Assembly: GCA_039810605.1 (NCBI GenBank)
Contig: JBDHXH010000034.1
Location: 1 to 26,796, forward strand
Source: JAGPCH01 sp039810605
GTDB lineage: Bacteria; Bacteroidota; Ignavibacteria; Tepidaquicellales; Tepidaquicellaceae
Length of the DNA: 26,796 nucleotides
Direction of reading: 5' to 3'
Numbering within the stretch: the stretch's first letter is position 1; each line of letters begins with the position of its first letter. The notes below the pieces were generated by a model. That model had not been told where the DNA came from. It worked only from the letters and a program-made list of their open reading frames with translations, and searched no databases. Below are positions 15,488 to 23,248 of the stretch, piece after piece. The position numbers and the translations under genes are program-made.

Positions 15488-17101
15488 TCATTTCACAAGC
15501 AGCATCTTTCTTGTTTGTCTGAATGTATTTCCTGACATATCATTCCTGATCTCCAGTTCACAGAAATATACTCCGCCGGATAAATTTTCCGCATTGAATT
15601 CATTTTGATATTTTCCTGCTGATCGTTTGCCGTTGAACAACACCTTCACCTCCTTGCCCTGAATGTCATATACAGTTAGTCTTACATTCGCAGCAGAAGA
15701 TAATTCATAATTGATAATGGTGGAGGGGTTAAACGGATTGGGAAAATTTTGTTCAAGTTTAAAATCAACCGGTTGAAGGAAATTATTGCCTACGGATGTT
15801 ATGTTTCCATTTCCGCCATAGAAGCAAATTACTTTTCCCTCCCTGTTGCCTCCGAGAAATTCATTAACGCCGTTTGAGTCAATGTCATTGAGGACTGCTG
15901 CTCTGTCTCCTCTTTGAGTGAGTGTCGTTCCGAAATCATGATTGAAAAGAATGTTGCCGTTTATTCCGTTAAGAACAACAAGACGCGGAGGGAGTTGTGT
16001 TGCGATCACAATATCATCAATGGAGTCATTGGTAATATCTCCAATGTTATCAACGCCTCTCAAAAAGGATGAGCCTAAAGCATTTGACCAGATAATATTA
16101 CCCGTCTTTACATCAAGTCTGAACGCTGACTGCGGAGCAGATAATGTAAAGTCAGCATATCCATTTCCGTCTGCATCGTCAAGTAGAGTAATCTTTCCAT
16201 TGTTACTTGAACCAAGACTGCGCGACCAGACTTGTGATCCGGTGTAACCTGAAATTCCGAATACCGCGCCTGAAAATCCGCACAGACCCAAAATATCATT
16301 CCTGCCATCTCCGCTGATGTCAGCAGTTTCTTTGAGGCTCCATATATTTCCCGATGCAGTATAGCTCCACATCTGATTTCCAATTGTATCAAATCCCGTT
16401 ACTCCGTAAGGAGCTCCGTTGTTGTTAACTCCGACAGCCCCGCCAAAAGGAAGGGGAACAATGTCATCCGTGAACGGCTGCGGTTCAGTTCTGTAAAAAA
16501 TAACCTGTCCATTGAGACCGTTCAGACATATTGATGCGTGTCTGCCTCCATTGATTACTCCGCTGGCAGCGACGAGCACATCTTTGTAACCGTCATGGTT
16601 ATAATCATATTTGATTTTGACTGACTCGATATCGCCATCATTTGTGGAGATAGAATCACCATAATCCCAAATACGATTTCCATTACTGCCGTTAAGGGCA
16701 TAAACCATTTCATTTCCTCCTGCGCATCCGATGACGACTTCATAAGTTCCGTCATTATTTATATCCGCAATATCCAATGCATCTTCCCATTCTACAGAAC
16801 CTGTGTTGATCGTACCGAAGTGTGTGCTGAATTGCCAGATGATGTTTCCGTTAACTCCGTTGAGACACAACGTCCAGTAATTTCCCGTTGCAACAATGAC
16901 ATCGGTGATGTGATCGCCGTTGATGTCAGGAATTTGTTTCAGACTCTTTATTTGTTTGTCCTGATTTGTGGTGCCCGGATTGTCAGGAACAACAATCTGC
17001 CAGAGAATATCGCCAAGCTGCAATCCTTCAGAATGCGAATAACATACATTCAAATTTACAAGAGAATAATATGTTGCCAGTATCAATACTAATTTTCTCA
17101 T
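15488..17101 (-). CDS. Secreted FG-GAP/VCBS beta-propeller protein with a type IX secretion sorting domain
   Basis: A 537-residue exported protein from the ATG at 17101; a TTG nine codons upstream is open but would put charged residues before the signal peptide. Residues 1-22 form a signal peptide (MRKLVLILATYYS...). The body has at least seven propeller repeats with calcium-loop-like DxNxDGxxD motifs: DINGDHITDVIVATG, DINNDGTYEVVIG, YNHDGYKDVLVAASG, DISGDGRNDILG, DADGNGYADF, DITNDSIDDIVIAT, DIDSNGVNEFLGG. Interleaved WxYxxxG.....V-type strands resemble a PQQ-like propeller. The last 91 residues are a type A T9SS C-terminal domain with EQNFPNPFNPST, VYDIQGKEV and LSGGVYFCEL. It should be exported and attached to or released from the outer membrane. 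Ligand unknown. The divergent SRPBCC gene lies about 180 nt away. Confidence 0.9.
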   Translation of the reverse strand: MRKLVLILATYYSLVNLNVCYSHSEGLQLGDILWQIVVPDNPGTTNQDKQIKSLKQIPDINGDHITDVIVATGNYWTLCLNGVNGNIIWQFSTHFGTINTGSVEWEDALDIADINNDGTYEVVIGCAGGNEMVYALNGSNGNRIWDYGDSISTNDGDIESVKIKYDYNHDGYKDVLVAASGVINGGRHASICLNGLNGQVIFYRTEPQPFTDDIVPLPFGGAVGVNNNGAPYGVTGFDTIGNQMWSYTASGNIWSLKETADISGDGRNDILGLCGFSGAVFGISGYTGSQVWSRSLGSSNNGKITLLDDADGNGYADFTLSAPQSAFRLDVKTGNIIWSNALGSSFLRGVDNIGDITNDSIDDIVIATQLPPRLVVLNGINGNILFNHDFGTTLTQRGDRAAVLNDIDSNGVNEFLGGNREGKVICFYGGNGNITSVGNNFLQPVDFKLEQNFPNPFNPSTIINYELSSAANVRLTVYDIQGKEVKVLFNGKRSAGKYQNEFNAENLSGGVYFCELEIRNDMSGNTFRQTRKMLLVK

Positions 17102-17284
17102 TTTCTTTTTTACCGACAAGATATCCAATATCAGGCAAAGAAAAAAGAAAAGGAATCAAATGACCAAAGATTAAAGATTTAACGAATGATTTTATTTGTG
17201 GTTTGCAATGAGTAACTTTACAGGTAAAATTTTTCTTTTATTCATTCATTCAGAAACAAATTAAGTTTAAATCTTAACTGGTAT

Positions 17285-17710
17285 ATGAAAACAGAGAAGA
17301 AAGAAGTAATAACCGTTTCGGCAGTTGTTGATTCTCCGGTTGAAAATGTTTGGGAAATGTGGACATCGCCGGATCACATTGTGAAATGGAACTTTGCAAC
17401 TGCAGACTGGCAATGTCCGAGAGCCGAAAATGATTTGAGAGCCGGCGGAAAATTTAATTTCAGAATGGAAGCAAAAGACGGCAGCTCCGGATTTGATCTG
17501 ACCGGTTCTTATGACAGAGTAGTCCCTGATGAATTGATTGAATATAAACTTGATGACGGACGTGAAGTGAAAGTGTTATTTGAAAGTGAAGGAAGCAAAA
17601 CGAAAGTTACCGAAAGTTTTGAGGCTGAAAACACGCATTCGATTGAACTCCAGCGCGGTGGTTGGCAGGCAATTCTGGATAACTTTAAGAAACATGCAGA
17701 AGGCGGATGA
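17285..17710 (+). CDS. SRPBCC/AHSA1-family protein
   Basis: A 141-residue protein of the START/SRPBCC superfamily, subfamily AHSA1 (activator of Hsp90 ATPase 1-like). The usual elements are present in order: an opening strand VITVSAVVDSPVENVWEMWTSPDHIVKWNF (7-36), then a GGKFNFRMEAKDG hairpin, LTGSYDRVVPDELIEYKLDDGREVKVLF, TKVTESFEAENTHSIELQRGGWQAILDNFKKHAE, which gives the closing helix. These proteins bind small hydrophobic ligands in a deep cavity; the ligand here is unknown and no catalytic residues can be named. Single-gene transcript, convergent with ychF. It stands divergent from the T9SS propeller gene. Length is normal for the family. Confidence 0.85.
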   Translation: MKTEKKEVITVSAVVDSPVENVWEMWTSPDHIVKWNFATADWQCPRAENDLRAGGKFNFRMEAKDGSSGFDLTGSYDRVVPDELIEYKLDDGREVKVLFESEGSKTKVTESFEAENTHSIELQRGGWQAILDNFKKHAEGG

Positions 17711-17768
17711 AAAATAAAAATATTTCCTGGTAGAAAGTTCCTCTTGCTGTGAAAGTTTAGTATCCTGA

Positions 17769-18872
17769 TCAGACATTAAATCTGAAATACACAACATCTC
17801 CGTCTTCTATCACATAATCTTTTCCTTCAACTCTCATCAGCCCTTTCTCTTTCACTGCGGCTTCGCTCTTTAATTCAATCAGATCTTTATACTTCATTAC
17901 TTCTGCTCTGATAAATCCTTTCTCAAAATCAGTATGTATTTCTCCTGCCGCCTGCGGAGCACGGAAACCCTTCTTGAGTGTCCATGCGTGAACTTCCTTC
18001 TCTCCTGCCGTAAAGAATGTTATCAGATTCAAAAGTTCGTATCCTTTATGTATCAGCCTGTCGAGTCCCGAAGTATTCAAACCAAGTTCTTTAAGAAACT
18101 CATTCTTTTCTTCTGTCGTTTCGAGCTGACCGATTTCAGATTCTATCTCAACCGACAAGATCAAAAACTGCGCATTCTCTTTTTCAGCGATGCCCTTGAC
18201 AATCTCCGAATACTTGTTACCGCTCATGCTCTTGTCGTCAACGTTTGCGACATAAAGAAATGGTTTGTCGGTCAACAAGTGTAGTCCTTTGACAATATCC
18301 TTCTGCTCGTCATTGAGGTTGTCGGTGAAGTATCTTGCAAGACGCGATGCAGATAAATGCTCTTTCAGGGCAGTCATGGTATCAACTTCAAGCCGTATTT
18401 TTTTATCACCCGTTTTCAATAATTTTTCGGAACGGTCGAGCCTCTTGTCAATTGTCTCGAGATCTTTCAGGATTAACTCCGTTTCAATAATTTCAATATC
18501 GCTTTTTGGATCTATCTTTCCTTCAACATGAACTATGTTGTCATTATCAAAGCATCTGACAATGTGAATTATTGCTTCCACTTCTCGTATGTGCGAGAGA
18601 AACTGATTTCCAAGACCCTCGCCCTTTGAGGCGCCTTTGACAAGTCCCGCGATGTCAACAAACTCTATTGTCGCAGGAACAATTTTTTTGGGATTGTAAA
18701 GTTCAACAAGCTTATTCACTCTTTCATCAGGTACGATCACCATACCCACATTTGGATCTATGGTACAGAAAGGATAGTTTGCCGCTTCGGCATTTTGTGA
18801 AGATGTTAGTGCATTAAACAAAGTTGACTTGCCTACATTGGGCAAGCCTACAATACCGCATCGCAGTGACAT
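17769..18872 (-). CDS. ychF: Ribosome-associated GTPase/ATPase YchF (Obg-like)
   Basis: A universally conserved 367-residue TRAFAC-class P-loop NTPase of the Obg family (OLA1/YchF). Members bind ribosomes and prefer ATP. G1 is GLPNVGKS (9-16), G3 is DIAG in FVDIAGLVKGASKGEGLGNQFL (73-76). The base-recognition motif is NVDD (210-213), where the family usually has NxxE; here the last acid is Asp. A coiled-coil-like helical segment (about 125-200) and a C-terminal TGS domain (about 280-367, VHAWTLKKGFRAPQAAGEIHTDFEKGFIRAEV) follow. Length is normal. The ATG is 9 nt from the end of the upstream polyprenol-kinase-like gene, so the two are probably co-transcribed. Confidence 0.97.
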   Translation of the reverse strand: MSLRCGIVGLPNVGKSTLFNALTSSQNAEAANYPFCTIDPNVGMVIVPDERVNKLVELYNPKKIVPATIEFVDIAGLVKGASKGEGLGNQFLSHIREVEAIIHIVRCFDNDNIVHVEGKIDPKSDIEIIETELILKDLETIDKRLDRSEKLLKTGDKKIRLEVDTMTALKEHLSASRLARYFTDNLNDEQKDIVKGLHLLTDKPFLYVANVDDKSMSGNKYSEIVKGIAEKENAQFLILSVEIESEIGQLETTEEKNEFLKELGLNTSGLDRLIHKGYELLNLITFFTAGEKEVHAWTLKKGFRAPQAAGEIHTDFEKGFIRAEVMKYKDLIELKSEAAVKEKGLMRVEGKDYVIEDGDVVYFRFNV

Positions 18873-18881
18873 TATTTTAAA

Positions 18882-19508
18882 TTATATAAATGTTTTAAAT
18901 AATAATAAATATGTGATTCCGAAAAACATCGGGATGACGATGTTGTCATCAATTTTAAGAGGTATCAGCTCGAACAAAGTAGTTACAAATACAGATACTG
19001 ACGCGACAACGTATTCCTGTATTGATCCCGTTATCTTTGGCGTTATCATGATTACAATCATTCCTGTTATAAAAAACGCGGCGCTACCTTCAACAGTTTT
19101 TGAAGAGACATAATGCCTACCGTATGCTTTTCCGATTATTGCCGCAAACGAATCGCTGATTGAAAGTATGAGCATAGATGTTACAGCAACGGGTTTCGGG
19201 AAAGCGATCACGCACAAGAGAAATGCAATCGCAACATAAGTCGCGCCGGTAAGCATAATTTTTCCTTCTCCGCGCTCATGCTTTCTTAAAATAGGGTTAA
19301 AGAATTTCAAATACAGATTGCTGAACCATATATTTTTGTTACGCAAAATATCAATCAATACCGAAGCAAGAGCCAACAGAATTAAAATGTAGATTTCGGT
19401 ATTACGCTCAAAAAGAAAATAATAAGTAATTGGAATTGCCGACGAAAAAAGGTGAATTGACTTGCGGACAAGTTCATTATTCAGACTGACATTGCTGTTC
19501 ACATTCAA
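18882..19508 (-). CDS. Dolichol/polyprenol kinase-like membrane protein (SEC59/DGK-related)
   Basis: An integral membrane protein of about 208 residues with six or seven hydrophobic segments, of the SEC59/phosphatidate-cytidylyltransferase-like family that phosphorylates polyprenols, phytol or diacylglycerol with CTP. Signature residues visible: RKSIHLFSS at the start of the conserved part, DSFAAIIGKAYGRH and then SKTVEGSAAFF, the usual nucleotide-binding region. The substrate cannot be told. The start is uncertain. The frame is open to TTG at 19589, but that lies inside the T run of the ftsH terminator, so a later TTG (19508) or GTG (19502) is preferred; no ATG exists before the conserved core. 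ychF follows 9 nt downstream. Confidence 0.85.
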   Translation of the reverse strand: MNVNSNVSLNNELVRKSIHLFSSAIPITYYFLFERNTEIYILILLALASVLIDILRNKNIWFSNLYLKFFNPILRKHERGEGKIMLTGATYVAIAFLLCVIAFPKPVAVTSMLILSISDSFAAIIGKAYGRHYVSSKTVEGSAAFFITGMIVIMITPKITGSIQEYVVASVSVFVTTLFELIPLKIDDNIVIPMFFGITYLLLFKTFI

Positions 19509-19587
19509 AGTGATGTCGTATAAAAAAATCCGTGAAAAATTTTGAAACAAATTTTCATCGTCTGATTCGCGGTAAAAATTGCCGGGC

Positions 19588-19614
19588 AAAAAAAAAGCGA
19601 GTTGTGCGCTCGCT
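19588..19614 (-). terminator. Intrinsic terminator of ftsH
   Basis: On the minus strand AGCGAG, a 7-nt loop and CTCGCT form a 6-bp stem, followed by nine T residues counting the stem end. It lies 23 nt beyond the ftsH stop. It separates ftsH from the polyprenol-kinase-like gene. Confidence 0.85.
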
Positions 19615-19636
19615 CTTTAAAGTTCATCTTCGAAAA

Positions 19637-21661
19637 TTAGTTTGCCAATGCAACATCACCTGGGGCAAATTTCTCATCCTTGACTTTCTTTTCCTTTTCC
19701 TTCGCTGCTTCGCCGTTTTGAATTACATCATCTTTAACAATCTTCTTAAATGGAGGAAGTTCTTCTCCCCGCATTATCATATCAATTTCCATTGAATCAA
19801 GGATCTCTCTTTCAAGCAGCGCCTCGGACATCTTCTGAAGCTTGTCGGCATTTTCATTAAGAATTCTTTCAGCCTTATCCATACCTGCCTGCACAATTTT
19901 CTTGATTTCCTCATCAATCATTATCTGCGTAGTCTCACTGTAGTCCCTATGCTGATTGATTTCTCTTCCCAAAAATATCTCTTCCTGCTTTTGTCCGTAA
20001 GCTATCGGACCGAGTTTCTCGCTCATTCCGAACTCGCACACCATCTTGCGAGCCATGCCTGTTGCCCGTTCAATGTCATTGCTTGCACCGGTTGTATATT
20101 CGTTAAAAATAAGTTTTTCTGCTGCTCTTCCGCCCATCGCATAAGCAACCATAGCTTCGAGATATTCTTTTGAATATGTATGCTTCTCATCCATAGGAAG
20201 ATATGTGGTTACTCCAAGCGCTCTACCTCTTGGAATAATAGTAACTTTGTGAACCGGGTCTGCTTCCGGAATCATCTTGGCAACAATGACGTGACCGCTT
20301 TCGTGATATGCAGTAGTCTTCTTTTCTCTGTCGGAAATTATGAGACTCTTCCTTGCTGTTCCCATCATCACTTTGTCCTTTGCTTCTTCAAAGTCCGTCA
20401 TTGTAACCGAATCTGAATTTCTTCTTGCGGCAAGCAGCGCAGCTTCATTAACTAGATTTGCAAGATCTGCTCCGGAAAATCCCGGCGTACCTTTGGCAAG
20501 TACATCAATGCTGACATCCTTGGACATCGGAGTCTTGCGTGTGTGAACTTTCAGAATACCTTCTCTTCCTTTTACATCAGGTCTGTCAACGACAACCTGT
20601 CTGTCAAATCTACCCGGTCTCAATAATGCCGGATCAAGAATGTCAGGTCTGTTAGTCGCTGCGATTATTATCACTCCGTTGTTTTGTTCAAAGCCATCCA
20701 TCTCTATCAACAACTGATTCAGAGTTTGTTCTCTTTCATCATGACCACCTCCGAGACCTGCACCGCGGTGTCTTCCGACAGCGTCAATTTCATCAATGAA
20801 TATAATGCAAGGAGCATTTTTCTTTCCCTGTTCGAATAGGTCTCTTACTCGCGAAGCTCCTACGCCAACAAACATTTCCACAAAGTCAGCGCCGCTTATT
20901 GAAAAGAATGGAACTCCTGCTTCTCCTGCAACTGCCCGCGCAAGCAAAGTCTTTCCCGTTCCTGGAGGTCCTAAGAGTAGAACACCTCTTGGAATTTTTC
21001 CTCCGAGTTTCTGAAACTTTGCGGGTGTCTTGAGAAATTCAATTATCTCCGACAATTCTTCTTTTGCTTCGTCAGCTCCGGCCACATCCTGAAATGTAAC
21101 CTTCGTATCGGATTCGCTTAGCAGCTTGGCTTTAGATTTTCCGAATGAAAATATATTCTTGGAGCCGCCTGCACCCGACTGCATTCTTCTCATTATGATT
21201 ATCCAGAACGCGATTATCAATATCCACGGCAATGCGCCCAGCAGCGGAGCGAGCCAGCCGCCGTCATCCTTTTCAATGCTGAATTGAATGCCGCTGTCAT
21301 TCCATGATTTTACAACATTGTCATCAATGTTTGTATAAGGCAATAAAACAGAAAAACGATCTATGGTGATTTGCCTGTTGCCTACATTTATAGACTCCGG
21401 CGTCTTTAATTTCCCGAGGAATTCATAGCTGTTATCAGATTTTTTTATTACTGCGCTCTCAATCTTTTTATCATTCAGAAACTTCAGATACTGATCATAT
21501 TTTAATTCAGAATATTTTCCGTCGGAACTCTTTGTATATATCATTATGAGAAAAAAACCGATAAGAATTGCGCTCCATCCCAGAACTATCTTGAACACTC
21601 TGTTCCAGTTGAAGTCATCATTATTTTTCCCGGAATTTTTCTTCGGATTCTTTACTGCCAT
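19637..21661 (-). CDS. ftsH: ATP-dependent zinc metalloprotease FtsH
   Basis: A 674-residue membrane-anchored AAA+ protease that degrades membrane and some soluble proteins. Two transmembrane segments flank a periplasmic domain: TM1 about 24-42 and TM2 about 138-158. The AAA domain has Walker A GPPGTGKT (231-238), Walker B IIFIDEID (286-293), the pore loop MFVGVG (263-268) and the arginine-finger region ATNRPDILDPALLRPGRFDRQ. The zinc site is HESGH (453-457), and the third ligand is Asp529 in TGASNDIERAT. The ~40-residue C-terminal tail is Lys/Glu-rich and ends PGDVALAN. The gene lies 5 nt downstream of hpt, a pairing common in many bacteria, and ends at a good intrinsic terminator. Confidence 0.98.
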   Translation of the reverse strand: MAVKNPKKNSGKNNDDFNWNRVFKIVLGWSAILIGFFLIMIYTKSSDGKYSELKYDQYLKFLNDKKIESAVIKKSDNSYEFLGKLKTPESINVGNRQITIDRFSVLLPYTNIDDNVVKSWNDSGIQFSIEKDDGGWLAPLLGALPWILIIAFWIIIMRRMQSGAGGSKNIFSFGKSKAKLLSESDTKVTFQDVAGADEAKEELSEIIEFLKTPAKFQKLGGKIPRGVLLLGPPGTGKTLLARAVAGEAGVPFFSISGADFVEMFVGVGASRVRDLFEQGKKNAPCIIFIDEIDAVGRHRGAGLGGGHDEREQTLNQLLIEMDGFEQNNGVIIIAATNRPDILDPALLRPGRFDRQVVVDRPDVKGREGILKVHTRKTPMSKDVSIDVLAKGTPGFSGADLANLVNEAALLAARRNSDSVTMTDFEEAKDKVMMGTARKSLIISDREKKTTAYHESGHVIVAKMIPEADPVHKVTIIPRGRALGVTTYLPMDEKHTYSKEYLEAMVAYAMGGRAAEKLIFNEYTTGASNDIERATGMARKMVCEFGMSEKLGPIAYGQKQEEIFLGREINQHRDYSETTQIMIDEEIKKIVQAGMDKAERILNENADKLQKMSEALLEREILDSMEIDMIMRGEELPPFKKIVKDDVIQNGEAAKEKEKKVKDEKFAPGDVALAN

Positions 21662-21666
21662 AAAAA

Positions 21667-22215
21667 TTACTTGTTTTGATTTTTAGTGTTTAACACATAT
21701 ACAGCATTTAAATTCCTATACTTCTGCGCATAGTCCAATCCATATCCGACTACAAATTCATTCTTAATTTTGAAACCAACATAATCAATTTTAAAATTCA
21801 ATTTGGATATTTTTTTCTTGAAAAGCAATGTTACAAACTTAAGAGATGCCGGACTTTGCTTCTCAATCAATGATTTTATGAAAATCGCGGACAGACCCGA
21901 ATCAACAATGTCTTCGACAACAATTATATCGCGTCCTTCGATTTCACAATTGAGTTCTTTCAAAAGCTTTACGTTTCCGCTTGATATTTTTTCGTCGCCA
22001 TAACTCGAAAGTTTCAGAAAATCAACTTCGCATTCAACTTTTATTTCTCTGATTAAATCAGAAAGGAAAATGAATGATCCGTTCAGTATCCCTATGAAGA
22101 TTGGTCTCTTGCCTTTATAATCTTTATTTATCTTTGTCGCCAGGCGCTTGATTCTCTTTCTAATTTCTTTCCTTGAAATATAAACTGTGAGAATTGGATT
22201 GTTAGTCTTTGACAA
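21667..22215 (-). CDS. hpt: Hypoxanthine phosphoribosyltransferase
   Basis: A 182-residue purine-salvage enzyme that joins hypoxanthine or guanine to PRPP to give IMP or GMP. The PPi-binding loop is LNGSFIF (44-50), the SYGD element is at 71-74, the PRPP loop is VVEDIVDSGLSA (99-110), and the base-binding segment is VGFKIKNEFVVGYGLDYAQKYRNL. The PRPP loop has Ser in place of the more usual Thr after Asp, a common variant. The start is TTG at 22215; no ATG occurs in frame before the conserved region, and no Shine-Dalgarno is clear. It lies about 40 nt downstream of the rpsU terminator. It is followed by ftsH after 5 nt, so they form an operon. Confidence 0.95.
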   Translation of the reverse strand: MSKTNNPILTVYISRKEIRKRIKRLATKINKDYKGKRPIFIGILNGSFIFLSDLIREIKVECEVDFLKLSSYGDEKISSGNVKLLKELNCEIEGRDIIVVEDIVDSGLSAIFIKSLIEKQSPASLKFVTLLFKKKISKLNFKIDYVGFKIKNEFVVGYGLDYAQKYRNLNAVYVLNTKNQNK

Positions 22216-22254
22216 TTCGGAATATGTTTGGGAGTTGACTGAAGAAGATTAATT

Positions 22255-22285
22255 AAAAAACCCATTGGAGATTTACAACAATGGG
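22255..22285 (-). terminator. Intrinsic terminator of rpsU
   Basis: On the minus strand CCCATTG and CAATGGG form a perfect 7-bp stem with an 11-nt loop, followed by six T. It lies 26 nt beyond the rpsU stop. Confidence 0.85.
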
Positions 22286-22310
22286 CAAAGTTCTTGTTCG
22301 GAATTACGGT

Positions 22311-22508
22311 TTAAATGTTTTCTTCCGCGAGTATCCTCTTATTCTTTCTCACAGCCCTCTCTTTGTTCATTTTCTTCTCAACACTCGGTTTAGTGTAAAA
22401 CATTCTTCTCCTGAACTCTTTCAATAATCCGGACTTCTCATACTTCTTTTTGAATCTCTTTAGGGCTTTGTCAATGGACTCACCGTCCTGAATAATTACT
22501 TTAAGCAA
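22311..22508 (-). CDS. rpsU: Small ribosomal subunit protein bS21
   Basis: A 65-residue highly basic ribosomal protein. The sequence MLKVIIQDGESIDKALKRFKKKYEK, then FRRRMFYTKPSVEKK and the Lys/Arg-rich C-terminus are characteristic of bS21. It binds near the anti-Shine-Dalgarno end of 16S rRNA; in Bacteroidota it helps sequester that end. Here the start codon is TTG (22508), with AAAGAGGT upstream, GAGG 8 nt before the TTG. That is one of the few clear Shine-Dalgarno matches in the window. A consensus-like promoter (22539-22569) and a good terminator (22255-22285) make it a compact single-gene unit. Confidence 0.96.
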   Translation of the reverse strand: MLKVIIQDGESIDKALKRFKKKYEKSGLLKEFRRRMFYTKPSVEKKMNKERAVRKNKRILAEENI

Positions 22509-22515
22509 GAAACTT

Positions 22516-22523
22516 ACCTCTTT
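22516..22523 (-). promoter_or_regulatory. Shine-Dalgarno of rpsU
   Basis: AAAGAGGT on the minus strand, with GAGG 8 nt before the TTG start. In Bacteroidota bS21 itself occludes the anti-Shine-Dalgarno, so a strong site on its own mRNA may allow self-control; this is inference. Confidence 0.65.
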
Positions 22524-22538
22524 CGTTTAAATTTACTT

Positions 22539-22569
22539 CAAATATAGATATTCTGAATTTCTTTTACAA
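22539..22569 (-). promoter_or_regulatory. Putative promoter of rpsU
   Basis: On the minus strand TTG (22569-22567), a 20-bp spacer and TATATTTG (22546-22539) match the Bacteroidota consensus exactly. The start site would fall near 22532, a leader of about 24 nt. Confidence 0.7.
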
Positions 22570-22660
22570 TGTAGGAAACTATTAAGATATGAAGAAATCT
22601 TCACATTCGTCCAAAACGGTTTTTAAAAATTTGTCAAATTAACCAATTCACGGCACATTC

Positions 22661-22727
22661 AAAAAAAAATCCCGACCCCTGTACTGAATAAGCTATAGTT
22701 GTTCTTCCTAGCTTGACAGGAGCCGGG
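22661..22727 (-). terminator. Strong intrinsic terminator downstream of the small secreted-protein gene
   Basis: On the minus strand CCCGGCTCCTGT (22727-22716) and ACAGGGGTCGGG (22682-22671) pair at 10 of 12 positions. An inner 6-bp stem (AAGCTA/TAGCTT) lies inside, and one A and nine T follow. It lies about 77 nt beyond the stop at 22804. It implies that a minus-strand transcript enters this region. Confidence 0.8.
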
Positions 22728-22803
22728 CTGTTCTTTCCCTTGTTAAATCTATATCTTGATATTTATTGCTGCTTTTCCAAAGTCTCGCACAGCAATATTA
22801 AGG

Positions 22804-23007
22804 TCAGTCTTCAGATGGAATTATGTCAACAAGCAAAGAGTCAAAGTAAACATATATCCACCACTCTCCATTTTCATACTTGCGTTCATAAGAATAATCT
22901 GTATCAACCTTAATTTGAGTTTCAGCATTGCATTCCGATATTGTGATATCCGGAAATTGAAGCAATACTGTGATGAAAATTGTCAGTAATAAAAGTTTGG
23001 GTATCAT
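22804..23007 (-). CDS. Small secreted protein, function unknown
   Basis: A 67-residue product that I do not recognise. The first 25 or so residues form a signal peptide (MIPKLLLLTIFITVLLQ..., ending near ISECNAE). The mature part of about 40 residues has the sequence TQIKVDTDYSYERKYENGEWWIYVYFDSL, rich in Tyr and Trp, which could form a small beta hairpin or sheet. It could also be the first part of a longer gene broken by a stop, since the mature domain is very short. Support is the signal peptide, normal base use, and the strong intrinsic terminator downstream on the same strand. The ATG has no clear Shine-Dalgarno. No in-frame continuation was identified. Confidence 0.5.
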   Translation of the reverse strand: MIPKLLLLTIFITVLLQFPDITISECNAETQIKVDTDYSYERKYENGEWWIYVYFDSLLVDIIPSED

Positions 23008-23193
23008 TGGGGTAATTCTTTGTTAAAAGAAATTTTCCCAACGTAGAGATGAGGTCTCCGGAAACCAAAGAAAAATTTTGGAAATAGTTGCTCATATCTT
23101 TAATAGCGAACAGAGGCGAATTGCTGCGAATGCTCTTTAATAGTTGATTTTAAGGCTGAAATTGAATAATTTAGGAGCTAATGAAGGGGGCAA

Positions 23194-23223
23194 TTGGTTG
23201 CTCAATAATCATTCATAAATTTC
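23194..23223 (+). promoter_or_regulatory. Possible promoter of paralog C
   Basis: TTG (23194-23196), 19-bp spacer, TAAATTTC (23216-23223). The last base differs from the TAnnTTTG consensus. It lies about 25 nt before the TTG start at 23249. The rest of the 23008-23248 gap shows nothing recognisable. Confidence 0.35.
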
Positions 23224-23248
23224 TGAATTCACAAACCGGAGTTCTTAC

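Noticed and set aside
17102..17128. Nine-codon upstream extension of the T9SS propeller gene from TTG
   Set aside because: It would put charged residues before an otherwise normal signal peptide.
22713..22989. Plus-strand frames across the small secreted gene
   Set aside because: They run through the terminator hairpin and show no coding features.
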